From contig NZ_JAGHZS010000014.1 of assembly GCF_017745275.1 (NCBI RefSeq), forward strand, positions 42,854-106,853: a stretch of 64,000 nt of DNA. The letters run 5' to 3'. Positions 54,231 through 64,000 of the stretch are shown here, in pieces. Within the stretch, counting starts at the first letter, position 1. Each line of letters begins with the position of its first letter. The translations under genes and the position numbers were made by a program. The notes under the pieces were generated by a model. That model did not search any database. It worked only from the letters and a program-made list of their open reading frames with translations, and had not been told where the DNA came from. The stretch comes from Chitinophaga sp. (GTDB lineage: Bacteria; Bacteroidota; Bacteroidia; Chitinophagales; Chitinophagaceae).

Positions 54231-56714
54231 TTATTTAGCTGTCAGCACGGTGCCTTCATCATTATCATCATCATGGATGATAGCTACGGCTTTGTTCAGT
54301 TTCAGCTCAGGAGAAATTTTCAATACCCCTGCATTTGCTGCTGCTGTGGCATCACGCAGTTTCACTGCTACCAAAGCATCTGCTTCTTTGATACGGTCGT
54401 TTACCAGGGCTACCTGGATGTCTGTTTCACTGAATGCACAGTCGCCGGTAATTTTCACCATGTCACCGTTCATAATCACATAGTCTTTACCGTAAGTGGC
54501 GGTGCTCGCAGAATCAACGCCGAAGAAGATATTGATATCGCTGCCCGTACAATTGGTTTGTACTGATTGGTCGGCAGCTTTTACCAGTATACATTTAAAC
54601 ATACTAACCGGTGCGGTAGCAGATTCGTTGGCATCTGTCAGTTTTACCAGGGTAATATAGGCAGCCTGATCTTGTATGTATTGGGAAGCAGAGATAGAGG
54701 TAACGTCACCGTTGTAGCCTACTACCGCTTCATTTTCCGCTTTAATTTCGCTCAATACCAGTACTACTGTTTCCGCCAGTTCAAAACGGTTATCGTCTTT
54801 TACTTTTACATTCAGGCTGGCAGTGGTAGCGCCGCTGTCGATTACAAACGGAGCTTTGATGCTGCTCACGAAATCCGCACCTGGTAAAGCGGTACCGTTA
54901 CCAAACTTATAAGTTAAACGTACCGGTTTGGAAGTAGCGTTCACCAATGGCGTATTATCTCTTTTAAACAAACCGGCAGAAAATACAACATCAGTATTAG
55001 GCTCTGCTCCATTGTTACCACCAATGAATTTCACCATTGCCGGTTGATCCAGGATGGTTACTTCCCCTTTGGCTTTAGTCAGGTACAGGTCTGATGCATC
55101 CAGCACTTCTACGTGGAAAGCTTCTTTTCCTTCCAGCAGGTTATCGCTTTTAATCGGGATCTGGATAGATTTGGAGATAATGGCACCCGCAGCAAACTCA
55201 GATGGTACAAAAGAAATGGTTCCTTCTGTTACGTCGAAGTCGGCAGCACCTGCGCTACCTTTATGCGGAATGGTTTTGTAATGCACGTTAACGGGTGTAC
55301 GAACGCCATTGCTTCTCAAAAATCCGGATAAGGTAATGGTGAGTGTAGCATTGGATAAACCGTTCAGTGGTTCAGACACCGCGATATCGTTGATGGATAC
55401 CCCATGGCTGATTTTAATGATACGGTTGCCATCCTCATCACCGCCGCCAGCAGCAATGATTTCGCCAGAAGGGCTCATCAGCAGGGAAGCGAGACTGGTT
55501 TTAGCGTCGTACTTACCGAGTTGTTTGTCGAACATCATTTCACCATCGGGAGTAACTTTAATCATGCGATAGCCATCTTTCGCCACCACGCAGATTTCGT
55601 CTTCTTCGGTGAGTAACAGGTGTTGAAAAACGGAGCCGAGGTTTTTATTTACCACCATAGTGCCATCAGGCAGCAGTTTTACAATTTTACCGGTATTGTT
55701 GCTAACGTTACCACCGGCGGCTACTACTTTACCATTTTTACCTACTTCCAGGGCGTATAAAGCCGCATCGGTTTCTTTGTTAAACAGTTCTGTTCCATCC
55801 GGACGTAACTTTACGATACGGCCTTTATCTTTTTCTTCTGCACAGGCAAAGATCTGCCCCAGGTCATTTACTTTGATGGCGTTGAATTTACCATCTACGG
55901 TGCTGTATTCTTTGTCAAATACTACCTGGCCTTCCGCATTCACTTTGGAGATACGGCTGGCATTACCGGTACCATAAGCGCCGCCACCCATTGCCAGTAC
56001 AGCGCCATCTTCCAGCAATAACATCTTTTCAAAAACGGCGCCTGGTTTACCGAAAGAAAGCTCATATTGCTTTTCTCCCTTACCATCTACCTTTACCATG
56101 TATGCCTTGCCTTGTCCATCACCTACGTCGCCACCTACAGCAACGATATTTTCATCTTCATCAATCAATACATTGGTAAAAACGTTGTGTGCACCAAAGC
56201 CTTTATCAAATTCTATTTTACCGTCGGCACTCATTTTAGTGATACGTGCCTGGGCTGGCTTGCTACCATCTACCCCAACGGTGATATAATTACCATGACG
56301 ATCCGTAATAATCTTTGTGAAATAGCCACCCTGACCGTTGCCTATGCTTTTGTCGAAGATGACTTCACCGGTAGCCGACAGTTTGGTAATACGTGCATTG
56401 CCGTAAGCAATGGTACCACCGCCCACCGCCACCAGTTCATTTTTAGGTAATAAAAGCAGGTCCTGGTATGCTACCAGGCCACCTTTATTCAATTTGGCAT
56501 TATAAATAAGGTTTCCTGTTGCGGATAATTTGGTGATGCAACCATTATCTGTTCCGCCGCCGATAGCAACAATAGCATTGTTTTCCGCAATTGCCAGCTT
56601 CTTATACTGGTTCTTGGGAGCACTGAAGCTCTTGTTAAACACTACAGGCATTTCCTGTGCGAAGGCTTGTGTACCTACCGCCAGTAAAAGCATTAGTGAA
56701 GAAATTTTGTTCAT
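54231..56714 (-). CDS. Exported beta-propeller and Calx-beta protein
   Basis: 827 residues with a signal peptide ending at AFAQ. Residues 25-440 consist of about eight repeats of a 40-50-residue unit with the pattern ITKLSATGEVIFDKSIGNGQG and AVGGG, resembling delta-60 or similar propeller repeats. From about 445 Calx-beta-like domains follow (SINDIAVSEPLNG, then GKEAFHVEVLDAS). No T9SS C-terminal signal is evident. It is the last gene of an operon with PorP/SprF and OmpA-family genes. A surface or periplasmic adhesive role is likely. Confidence 0.75.
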   Translation of the reverse strand: MNKISSLMLLLAVGTQAFAQEMPVVFNKSFSAPKNQYKKLAIAENNAIVAIGGGTDNGCITKLSATGNLIYNAKLNKGGLVAYQDLLLLPKNELVAVGGGTIAYGNARITKLSATGEVIFDKSIGNGQGGYFTKIITDRHGNYITVGVDGSKPAQARITKMSADGKIEFDKGFGAHNVFTNVLIDEDENIVAVGGDVGDGQGKAYMVKVDGKGEKQYELSFGKPGAVFEKMLLLEDGAVLAMGGGAYGTGNASRISKVNAEGQVVFDKEYSTVDGKFNAIKVNDLGQIFACAEEKDKGRIVKLRPDGTELFNKETDAALYALEVGKNGKVVAAGGNVSNNTGKIVKLLPDGTMVVNKNLGSVFQHLLLTEEDEICVVAKDGYRMIKVTPDGEMMFDKQLGKYDAKTSLASLLMSPSGEIIAAGGGDEDGNRIIKISHGVSINDIAVSEPLNGLSNATLTITLSGFLRSNGVRTPVNVHYKTIPHKGSAGAADFDVTEGTISFVPSEFAAGAIISKSIQIPIKSDNLLEGKEAFHVEVLDASDLYLTKAKGEVTILDQPAMVKFIGGNNGAEPNTDVVFSAGLFKRDNTPLVNATSKPVRLTYKFGNGTALPGADFVSSIKAPFVIDSGATTASLNVKVKDDNRFELAETVVLVLSEIKAENEAVVGYNGDVTSISASQYIQDQAAYITLVKLTDANESATAPVSMFKCILVKAADQSVQTNCTGSDINIFFGVDSASTATYGKDYVIMNGDMVKITGDCAFSETDIQVALVNDRIKEADALVAVKLRDATAAANAGVLKISPELKLNKAVAIIHDDDNDEGTVLTAK

Positions 56715-56756
56715 TTGTGTTAGTTTGATATACGCAAAAAATAACCGATAAACATT

Positions 56757-58901
56757 TTATTGAATCCTGATCTCGCATCTCCTGTTCACGCCCTGCAGCT
56801 GAATGAAGATCTCCCTGTCATTATCCAGGCTGTATTGTTTTGCTACCCATACCGGCCTTGTAGAGCCGAAGTAGTTGATTCTTATTTTATCTGCATCCAC
56901 GCCCCGGCTCAGCAGGCATTCCTGTATATATACCGCCCGGTTCTTCGACAAGGACAGGTTATATCTTTCTGTACCAATGATGTCTGTATGGCCATTCACC
57001 AGGATTACCCGGTGTGGATTGGCTTTCCAGATACTGAAGATGGAATCCAGTTTCCGCCATTCCTGGTCTTGTGGTACATAAGAATTCAGATCGTAATAAA
57101 TAAAGCCTGGCACTTTCCAAAGACCATCCAGTGCTTTTAAAGCACTGTCTTTTCCCAGTCCATAACTGCTACCCTTATACGCAGCAGGTACCGCCATAGG
57201 TTGATGCCAGCTCACTATTTCCGGGCTGCTGTAAGCTGCCTGGCTGGTTTGTACGGTGGTGGTGGTAGTATTGGAAGATGGGGACGCAGGAGTAGTGCTG
57301 CCCGCCGTGGTCGTTTGCCAGGGAATGTTCTCTGGTGAGCTGTCTATAATTTTTTCGGAATAATCTACCACGTTACGCTCAGGGCTAACGGTTGCGGCTA
57401 TACTGGCTACAGGTGTCACTACAGCAGGCACCTTCACTGTTGATGGCACAGGGAGGTTGTCATACTGTTTATTACCTACTAAAGTTAGCTGTTGGCGGCT
57501 ATCTGTCTGATTCGTGGTATAAGGCACTTTATCGTCTTCTTTTACTGGCTTGCCGGGATAAGGCAAATCCAGCTGTTTCAAAGGATTTTTCTTCAGGTTT
57601 AATACATAAATATGATCATTGTCATGCGCTCCCGAACGATCTGATGTAAAATATAACAGCAGTTTATTTTCGTCTAATACCGGGTTCAGATCATCGAACT
57701 GGGTATTCACAGGATAAGGCAAATGTACGGTACCTTCTTCTGGTTTTTTAATGTTGATCACAAATATATCCAATCCGCCAAAGCCACGCAGGCCGTTGGA
57801 AGAAAAGAATAACTTATCACCTACCACAAAAGGATACAGCTCATTACCATTTGTATTTACTTCGGGACCCATATTCACCGGTGCTTTCCACCGTTTTGCT
57901 TCCTTGTCCCAGTCGGCATAGTAAATATCGGTACCACCTTGACCACCAGGCATATCGGACGCAAAGTACAAACGTTTACCATTAGCTGCAACAGATGGGT
58001 GCAGGAAAGAATAAGATTCCATGTTTTTCCCCAGCTTCACCGGCACTGGTTTACTCCACATATCATGATCCGGCTGGTAAACGGCCGACAACAACTGGGT
58101 ACCGTTGTTATAATTGATATAGGAGTTCTTGTCATTTTTCACATCCGTGAAACGGTTGGAGGTATAAATGACTTTCTGCCCGTTGTCAAAGAAAGAAGCC
58201 GGTCCAACCTGTAATACACCCCGCAGGCTGTTATTAAAAGGCTCTACCCCATCTTCGGACACCTGGTATAATTTGGAGTTGGTATAGAACGTTTGTTGTT
58301 CCTTCTTCTTAAAATCATTGGACAAAAAAACAATATTGCTCTGGTATAACGCAAGCCCATACTGATAACCGGGCAGGTTTAACCGCAGGCTGTCTACCCG
58401 GATATTCTCCATGGAATCGCGGTTAAAGAAGCTGTAGTAATCAACCAGTGATGACTGCAAATTGGAAAAGCGGGCGTTGCTCTTGTAGTTATTGGCATAT
58501 ACCGCACTTATTTCCTGGGCTTTAACCACCCTTCCGGTGCGCTTCAGCAGGTCCATATAATTGGTAACATCTGTTACCAGGATATCTTTCTCCGGCTTGT
58601 ATAACAACTCGTCATACAGACTAATTGTTTTTTCGAACTGCCTGGTTTCAAAATAGGTTCTTGCCAATAGCAATTTTGCCTGGCGCAGCACCTCTTCGGC
58701 GGCGCCATTATTGATCACATCATTGCACAATGAGATGGCGTGCTCATAATCCTGTCTTTTATACAAGCGTTCTGCACGCCTGACCTTGGCCTTACTCCCT
58801 AAGCCACCTATTTGCACGTGATCCTTTACAAAACTGCAGGAAACAAACAGGGAAACAATGCTCAGAAAAAGTATGAGGGAAGAGAAACTAAATTTTCGCA
58901 T
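56757..58901 (-). CDS. OmpA-family lipoprotein with TPR and PD40 repeats (PorE-like)
   Basis: 714 residues from ATG 58901 (MRKFSFSSL), which gives a lipoprotein signal with lipobox LFVSC. TPR-like helices (RLYKRQDYEHAISLCNDVI) come first, then WD40-like PD40 blades (KRLYFASDMPGGQGGTDIYYA, KLFFSSNGLRGFGGLDIFVI), a Pro/Thr/Ser-rich linker (about 460-560), and a C-terminal OmpA peptidoglycan-binding domain (VNGHTDIIGTERYNLSLSKNRA). This order matches PorE-type proteins that anchor type IX secretion complexes to the cell wall. The frame is open further upstream to 58967. Confidence 0.88.
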   Translation of the reverse strand: MRKFSFSSLILFLSIVSLFVSCSFVKDHVQIGGLGSKAKVRRAERLYKRQDYEHAISLCNDVINNGAAEEVLRQAKLLLARTYFETRQFEKTISLYDELLYKPEKDILVTDVTNYMDLLKRTGRVVKAQEISAVYANNYKSNARFSNLQSSLVDYYSFFNRDSMENIRVDSLRLNLPGYQYGLALYQSNIVFLSNDFKKKEQQTFYTNSKLYQVSEDGVEPFNNSLRGVLQVGPASFFDNGQKVIYTSNRFTDVKNDKNSYINYNNGTQLLSAVYQPDHDMWSKPVPVKLGKNMESYSFLHPSVAANGKRLYFASDMPGGQGGTDIYYADWDKEAKRWKAPVNMGPEVNTNGNELYPFVVGDKLFFSSNGLRGFGGLDIFVINIKKPEEGTVHLPYPVNTQFDDLNPVLDENKLLLYFTSDRSGAHDNDHIYVLNLKKNPLKQLDLPYPGKPVKEDDKVPYTTNQTDSRQQLTLVGNKQYDNLPVPSTVKVPAVVTPVASIAATVSPERNVVDYSEKIIDSSPENIPWQTTTAGSTTPASPSSNTTTTTVQTSQAAYSSPEIVSWHQPMAVPAAYKGSSYGLGKDSALKALDGLWKVPGFIYYDLNSYVPQDQEWRKLDSIFSIWKANPHRVILVNGHTDIIGTERYNLSLSKNRAVYIQECLLSRGVDADKIRINYFGSTRPVWVAKQYSLDNDREIFIQLQGVNRRCEIRIQ

Positions 58902-58923
58902 ACTATTCTTGATTTTAATATAA

Positions 58924-59838
58924 TTAGAAATAACGCGGCGCCACCACTTTCCACTTAGACCAGGCAAACCGGTAGTTTACCATCAACTCATGCGATACCG
59001 TTTGTGCGCCTTTCAGGTTCGACTGCATAGGGGTATCATAAGAATACCCGATCTGCAGATTCTTGGTAATCTGTACCTGTACCAACCCCGTCACGGTTTT
59101 CTCGGAACGCCAGGAAGCTCCCAGCCATACCACATTTCTCAACAGGATATTCGCGTTCAGGTCGTACTGGAAACCGGCGCCTTTTACCTGGCGCAATAAT
59201 ACGTTGGGCTTAAACTTCACGTCGTCATTGATATTAATCAGGTAGCCGGTTTGCAGGTAGTAATGGGATTCTACCTTCACCTTATTCACACTGTTGCCTA
59301 AATCGAAGCTTTTAAAAGTAGGCGATGACAACCCGATAAAAAACCGGTCGGTGAAGATCATAAAACCAAACCCGATATCCGTTTTCCAGTAACTCTGGTT
59401 ATGCGCAAAAACAGGATCCGTAGTTGACAGGGAGCTGTTATCCTCCCGGAACTGCGACATTCCGCCTTTGATCCCCATAGCGAGGTATATTTTTTCGTTG
59501 AGCTTTACCCGTTGGGATACGTTAAAGTTGACCTCCGTCTGGGAATTCACCGTGATTTTTTCATTCATCAGCGACACCCCAAAGCTGGTATTGGTGGCTT
59601 TAATAGGCGTATAAAAAGAAGCGGTAGCCGTTTTAGGCGCTCCGTCTACTCCCACCCACTGGTTACGCGCAACGGCAGTAAGACTGGACGACTCATCCAT
59701 AGAAGGATACGCCGGGTTTATAATCATGCCGTTGAACATGTACTGCGAATACAGTGGTTCCTGTTGCGCAGTCGCTTTCAGACCAACACAACAGCATAGG
59801 ATCACACCCCCTAAAGCTTGCATAAGACGCTCTTTCAT
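58924..59838 (-). CDS. PorP/SprF-family type IX secretion membrane protein
   Basis: 304 residues, signal peptide ending at ATAQ. Starts with QQEPLYSQYMFNGMIINPAYPS, the family hallmark, and is a beta-barrel-like protein with alternating aromatic strands. PorP/SprF proteins work with large type B substrates encoded next to them, holding them at the surface. Here the gene upstream is such a substrate. Confidence 0.93.
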   Translation of the reverse strand: MKERLMQALGGVILCCCVGLKATAQQEPLYSQYMFNGMIINPAYPSMDESSSLTAVARNQWVGVDGAPKTATASFYTPIKATNTSFGVSLMNEKITVNSQTEVNFNVSQRVKLNEKIYLAMGIKGGMSQFREDNSSLSTTDPVFAHNQSYWKTDIGFGFMIFTDRFFIGLSSPTFKSFDLGNSVNKVKVESHYYLQTGYLININDDVKFKPNVLLRQVKGAGFQYDLNANILLRNVVWLGASWRSEKTVTGLVQVQITKNLQIGYSYDTPMQSNLKGAQTVSHELMVNYRFAWSKWKVVAPRYF

Positions 59839-59894
59839 AGGTATCAGCTTAAATATTTTATCAAACTCATCTTACTAATAAATTCATATACGCG

Positions 59895-62800
59895 TTAACG
59901 TTTAATCACGATGAAGCCGGTGTAGCGCTCTTTCTTACCATCAATCATTACTTCAATGTTATAGAAGTAAGAACCATCGGGTACATCATTACCCACACTA
60001 CCGCCAGCATTGGCGCGGCCACGGAAGTTGTTCGACTTATTGTCGTAGTTATTCAACTTAAATATGGTACCGCCCCAGCGATTAAATATTACCACTTCAT
60101 TATTCGGATACTTTTCAATGTTTTCGATATACATCGCATCATTACCCAAACCGTCATTATTTGGCGAAATAGCAGGATGTACACGGATCTTACCGCTATT
60201 GCTGTTGATTACACGTCCGTCGGTAGTAAACTTCTCCACGGAATCCGGCACGCCATCACCGTCGGAATCAAGATCCAGGAAGTTTGGAATACCATCGCCA
60301 TCTGTGTCATCATCAAATGGATCGCCGTTACCGTTAATATCTTCCTGTGCGTCTGTTAAACCATCTCCATCCGTATCGCAGGTTTTGCACATGGCATCAT
60401 CATTCAGGATAACGCCGGTTGCTTTCAGCGGATCAGCGAGAACAGGTGTGTTTTGTCCGGACGGTACTGATACGGAAGATAATTTCACGATGAAGGTTTC
60501 ATTTTGTTCAAACGTAGTATCACCCTTGATATTCACCGTAATCTGTCCGATGGTTTGCAGCGGGGCAAACACAGTTTGTTTGATCGTGTTATCGAAGTCT
60601 ACACCCGGTGTGGCTTTAAAGTCCATGTAAGGATAAGATACCCCATCTGTTGACGCTTCAAAGTCGTAGTTAACGGTAATCTTACGGGAGCTTTGTCTGC
60701 TCAGCTGTACGTTAAACCGCAACGGTGTATTTTCTCCCATGTTACCTTCTTTCACGCTGAATTTATCGGCAGCGAAAGACAGGGTCAGCGGGTCATTATC
60801 TGTGATGGTCACCCTGGCGGTATCGCTATCACCTGGTTTGTATACCAGCGTGCTGCTGCCGCCATTCAGGAATGGCAGTACGGTTGTTTTCAGATAGCCA
60901 TCATCATCGTTGATATCATTATCACCGGTAGTGAGGGTGAAGGTGTGCTGCTTCGCATGTGCCGGCATGGTAATGGTCACCACGTTACTATTGGTGGTGC
61001 CTTCTCCGGCCGTAAACGTACGTGCTGCATCCTGGGCTACCTGTATCCGGATAGGAATATCATGTGCCGCAGACGATGGAGAGCTGAGCGTAAACTGTAC
61101 GGCCTTACCTTCTGCTACACTGATATCTTTTGCAGCAATTTCCACTACCAGGGTATCATTATCATGAATGATAACGGTAGCTGATGCGGTGGAAGACAAT
61201 GGCCAGGTTACACCCGGAATGGTGCTGCTAACGGTATTTAATTGCGTTACTACATCTTCATCTCCCTCTACTATATCATTGTCAATAGGCGTAACCGCAA
61301 TATCAGCACTATGTTGACCAGCCGGGATCACCACTGTACCACTGAGTTTACGGTAACGGGTATCTGCAATAGCGCTACCAGACACGGTGTAGTTAATAGT
61401 TACGTCTTTAGCTGCAGACAACTGGTTGTCTGTAAACTGTACCCGGAAAGCTCCTGCAGTAGATGGCTCAGATGCATCCACTGTTTTCCGGATTGTGATA
61501 GCACGGCCGGCTGCATCGGCATCGTCGTCATGTACATTCAGGCTTACTGAGTCACGATCATCTACATCCAGGGCCAGGTTTCTGCCGAAGCGTTTCATCT
61601 GTGCCAGCATCAGGGCAACTTTCACTGTTTCATCTCCTTCAATAATCTTATTATCAATCACGTTAACCGGAACGGATACACTGTTCTGTCCCACCGGTAT
61701 CACTGCAGAAGTTTGTATCGGAGAAATGTTGGTCGTTCCGGCAATGCTGCTGACGAAGAACACCACTTTCACATCGGCGGCGGCGGTCAGGTTGCCTGGC
61801 AGTTTCACCAGGTAAGCACCATTTGTAGCCGGTTCAGATGCGTCTTTTTCTTTCTGCAGCACTACGGGCATATCACCGGTTTCAGGGATGAGCACTATGC
61901 CCGGCTGCACCAGGGTGTAACCAGCCGTGCCCAACTGTGCAGTGAATTGCAATTGCTCATCACCTTCCAGCACCTGGTCGTCGGTGATCTTTAAATCATA
62001 TACTTTGTTATGTGTACCAGCTGCCAGGGTTACCTGCGCAGGTACGCCGCTGTAATCTGCGCCATCTGCTGTGGAACTGATATTTCTGGCGATATTGATA
62101 ATTACATCTTCATCAGCAATAATCCCGCTATTCGCAAATCCAACAGTTACTTTGCTGGTGCTGCCTTCATGCACCAGGGAAGAGTCGATATGTACCTCCA
62201 CTTTCAGGTTGTCCGGGTTCAGGCGGGTAGCGTCATCAATAGTAACTGACAGGCTATCCCCTTTCATGCCCGGATACTGTGGCATTGCCTGAATCCATAA
62301 CAGTTCCGGTTTTTCAAGTATGAAATCTGTTTTAGCCTGGAAGCTAAAGTTTACACCAGGCTGCCCGGCAGGAATAGTCACGGTAACAGGCAGGTTGTCG
62401 ATGTCTCCTGCAGTAGCCACAGATCTTGCGCCGATATTCAACGTCACATTGATTGGCTTGCCGGAAGTTACACCCGGTGCCAACGCCACATTCATGGTAT
62501 AATTATTACCTTCCAGTACATGCGTACCCGTAGTTACGGCCGTGAGATGTATCAACCCGGTAGCCGGATCATCGTGAGTTCTGTCGTTGATAGTAACGGT
62601 GGTATCTTTTACTACTGCTGCACTGAATACCGGATCGGTGATACTACCAGTAAACACTACAGTTTCATCATCTTCCAAAATCAAATCTTTCACTGCTTTC
62701 AGTACAAAAGGATGTGTACCTATATTTTGTCCTTTTTTGATAATAATATCATATGGAGATGGTAGTGCGTTATGATCTGTATTGATAGCCGTACTCAGGG

Positions 62801-64000
62801 TGTTATCCTTATTAATATGTACCGTGATGTCCCTGCCCGCCTGTAAGTTAGCCGGCAACTGTACACTGAGTTGAGCACCCTTTGCACCACCTTCATCAAT
62901 AGCGGTGGCGGTAGTATGCATCACTATCGGCGCAGGTAACGGATATTGTGTCGCATCGTCCTGGATAGTCAGGGTTGGTATAGCGATGGTATAAGTACTG
63001 ATACCATCTGCGGCCGTTGGTGAAAGGGTAATTGTTTCAGGGCCTTCTGTGAAATTATCCTTCCTGATAGCCAAACCAGTTACCACGCTGCTGCTGTCGA
63101 TGGTAACAGTAGTAGCCATGGCATAATCCAGCCCTGCTTCTGCCGTACCTGCTGTTTGTGGTAATTGTATGTGGATAGGAATGGCAGTGGTCACGCCTGC
63201 AGGCAGGCTAATGGTCACTGCACCGCTATCGCCTTCTGTCAGCGGTGATTTGAAGATATTCACATTCAGTTGCAGGTTAGCCGGAATTGTGCGGGTAAGA
63301 TCCTGGATCTGCAGGTTCAGGTTATTTACCGTATAGCCGTTGCCTGCAGTTGCTTTCACTACAAGTGTTTCGTTGTTCTCCAGCACCTTATCTGCTACCG
63401 TTTTCAGCAGCTCAAAGTCAGCGGTAGTAGTACCGTGCGGCAGTACAAAAGATGTAGCAGACATCGTATAGTCGTCTACGTTTTTAGCCGTTGTCAGGGC
63501 GTTATCTACCGGTAGTTGAACGGTTACATCTTTGGTGGAAGCATATGGTACAGATACATGTACCATTACTTTATTGCCTTCCGGCACCAGGGTAGCATCT
63601 GGCGTCAGCGTCATTGTTCTGGCGCCTGGCTGAAGCTGGGTGATGTCTTTAATATAGATAGCGGTGCGGGTGGCAGGCATATTTATATTACCATTATTAC
63701 CATCTACTACAATAGCACCTTCATCATCTAATATAGCATTGGTGCTGGTAGTGACCGGAGATGTAGTAGCGGAAGCTGCGTTATTGGCAATGGTGATAGT
63801 GGCCGGGATGTTGCTGTGGCGGCTATCTGCCACAGTAGATAATGTAGCATTCTTCGCCAGGTTGATGGTCCAGGCTTTTCCTGCTTTCCAGCCGTGAGGG
63901 AAAGTAGCGGTAATCACGGAGCTCTGTCCTTCGTTTACGCTATCAGGTGTGCAGCTCAGTAATACTGAGTCGCCTGCTGGGAATGGATACTGCGCATCCT
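59895..64000 (-). CDS. Giant Calx-beta surface protein with T9SS type B C-terminal signal (5' end outside window)
   Basis: The frame is open to the right edge (codons VNEGQSS continue upstream of the GTG at 63917), so at least 1,368 residues are present and the N-terminus is missing. About ten Calx-beta-like domains of roughly 110 residues follow each other, each with an ExG start and a DDxxLEGDE end. Near 1160-1215 is a calcium-binding thrombospondin type 3-like stretch (CDTDGDGLTDAQEDINGNGD and DTDGDGIPNFLDLDSDGDG). The final 100 residues are a gliding motility-associated / T9SS type B C-terminal domain (VHPAISPNNDGLGND, FNRWGGTIF, GSYFYNIEVM). An adhesin like SprB is the likely role. First gene of the operon with PorP/SprF next. 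Confidence 0.9.
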   Translation of the reverse strand, partial: DAQYPFPAGDSVLLSCTPDSVNEGQSSVITATFPHGWKAGKAWTINLAKNATLSTVADSRHSNIPATITIANNAASATTSPVTTSTNAILDDEGAIVVDGNNGNINMPATRTAIYIKDITQLQPGARTMTLTPDATLVPEGNKVMVHVSVPYASTKDVTVQLPVDNALTTAKNVDDYTMSATSFVLPHGTTTADFELLKTVADKVLENNETLVVKATAGNGYTVNNLNLQIQDLTRTIPANLQLNVNIFKSPLTEGDSGAVTISLPAGVTTAIPIHIQLPQTAGTAEAGLDYAMATTVTIDSSSVVTGLAIRKDNFTEGPETITLSPTAADGISTYTIAIPTLTIQDDATQYPLPAPIVMHTTATAIDEGGAKGAQLSVQLPANLQAGRDITVHINKDNTLSTAINTDHNALPSPYDIIIKKGQNIGTHPFVLKAVKDLILEDDETVVFTGSITDPVFSAAVVKDTTVTINDRTHDDPATGLIHLTAVTTGTHVLEGNNYTMNVALAPGVTSGKPINVTLNIGARSVATAGDIDNLPVTVTIPAGQPGVNFSFQAKTDFILEKPELLWIQAMPQYPGMKGDSLSVTIDDATRLNPDNLKVEVHIDSSLVHEGSTSKVTVGFANSGIIADEDVIINIARNISSTADGADYSGVPAQVTLAAGTHNKVYDLKITDDQVLEGDEQLQFTAQLGTAGYTLVQPGIVLIPETGDMPVVLQKEKDASEPATNGAYLVKLPGNLTAAADVKVVFFVSSIAGTTNISPIQTSAVIPVGQNSVSVPVNVIDNKIIEGDETVKVALMLAQMKRFGRNLALDVDDRDSVSLNVHDDDADAAGRAITIRKTVDASEPSTAGAFRVQFTDNQLSAAKDVTINYTVSGSAIADTRYRKLSGTVVIPAGQHSADIAVTPIDNDIVEGDEDVVTQLNTVSSTIPGVTWPLSSTASATVIIHDNDTLVVEIAAKDISVAEGKAVQFTLSSPSSAAHDIPIRIQVAQDAARTFTAGEGTTNSNVVTITMPAHAKQHTFTLTTGDNDINDDDGYLKTTVLPFLNGGSSTLVYKPGDSDTARVTITDNDPLTLSFAADKFSVKEGNMGENTPLRFNVQLSRQSSRKITVNYDFEASTDGVSYPYMDFKATPGVDFDNTIKQTVFAPLQTIGQITVNIKGDTTFEQNETFIVKLSSVSVPSGQNTPVLADPLKATGVILNDDAMCKTCDTDGDGLTDAQEDINGNGDPFDDDTDGDGIPNFLDLDSDGDGVPDSVEKFTTDGRVINSNSGKIRVHPAISPNNDGLGNDAMYIENIEKYPNNEVVIFNRWGGTIFKLNNYDNKSNNFRGRANAGGSVGNDVPDGSYFYNIEVMIDGKKERYTGFIVIKR

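Overview
The window reads as a chromosomal segment of a Bacteroidota bacterium, most likely a Chitinophaga-like member of the Chitinophagaceae. The support is a FecR/SusC/SusD trio, an STN-type TonB-dependent receptor, several lipoproteins, type IX secretion components with a type B C-terminal signal, one good TTG-N19-TAnnTTTG promoter, a cobalamin riboswitch in front of a beta-propeller lipoprotein, and a tmRNA whose tag reads GESNYAMAA. The genus is inferred from family patterns, not from a search.

1-6,970: glycan uptake locus: anti-sigma FecR (cut by the left edge), SusC-like receptor, SusD-like lipoprotein and a GH18 endo-beta-N-acetylglucosaminidase-like lipoprotein. 6,970-10,760: zwf, a Crp-type regulator, a fatty acid hydroxylase-family membrane protein and a small exported molybdopterin-domain protein. 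10,862-16,754: a tight five-gene operon (permease, glutamine synthetase homologue, iron alcohol dehydrogenase, class I amidotransferase-type hydrolase, aldehyde dehydrogenase). It fits ethanolamine breakdown through gamma-glutamyl intermediates. 16,868-18,416: promoter, cobalamin riboswitch and a BtuG-like lipoprotein. 18,459-23,875: galT, MerR, a secreted protein, AraC and a Bcr/CflA-type MFS exporter.

23,876-43,797: a visibly more A+T-rich genomic island. Its left edge is a decayed copy of the tmRNA 3' end, and its right edge lies at the intact ssrA gene beside a large serine recombinase. It carries GNAT, a possible toxin, SIR2, a GIY-YIG-like nuclease, a SEFIR protein behind a small zincin-like protein, Septu (PtuA/PtuB), a secreted HELGH metallopeptidase with a lipoprotein partner, a truncated KAP NTPase and a GHKL-ATPase/nuclease-like protein. 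A broken second copy of the recombinase in the middle suggests two related elements landed in succession. The less-known candidates for new biology are the zincin-SEFIR pair, the GHKL-nuclease protein and the metallopeptidase-lipoprotein pair.

43,798-53,877: core genes: ssrA, rseP, dxr, a GH3-family protein, rplU-rpmA, a Lys/Ala-rich histone H1-like protein, a PolX-type protein, a PrsW-like protease, a DsbA-family protein and a GNAT. 54,231-64,000 (minus strand): a surface/secretion operon: giant Calx-beta protein with a T9SS type B C-terminus (cut by the right edge), PorP/SprF, an OmpA/PD40 lipoprotein and a second Calx-beta protein.
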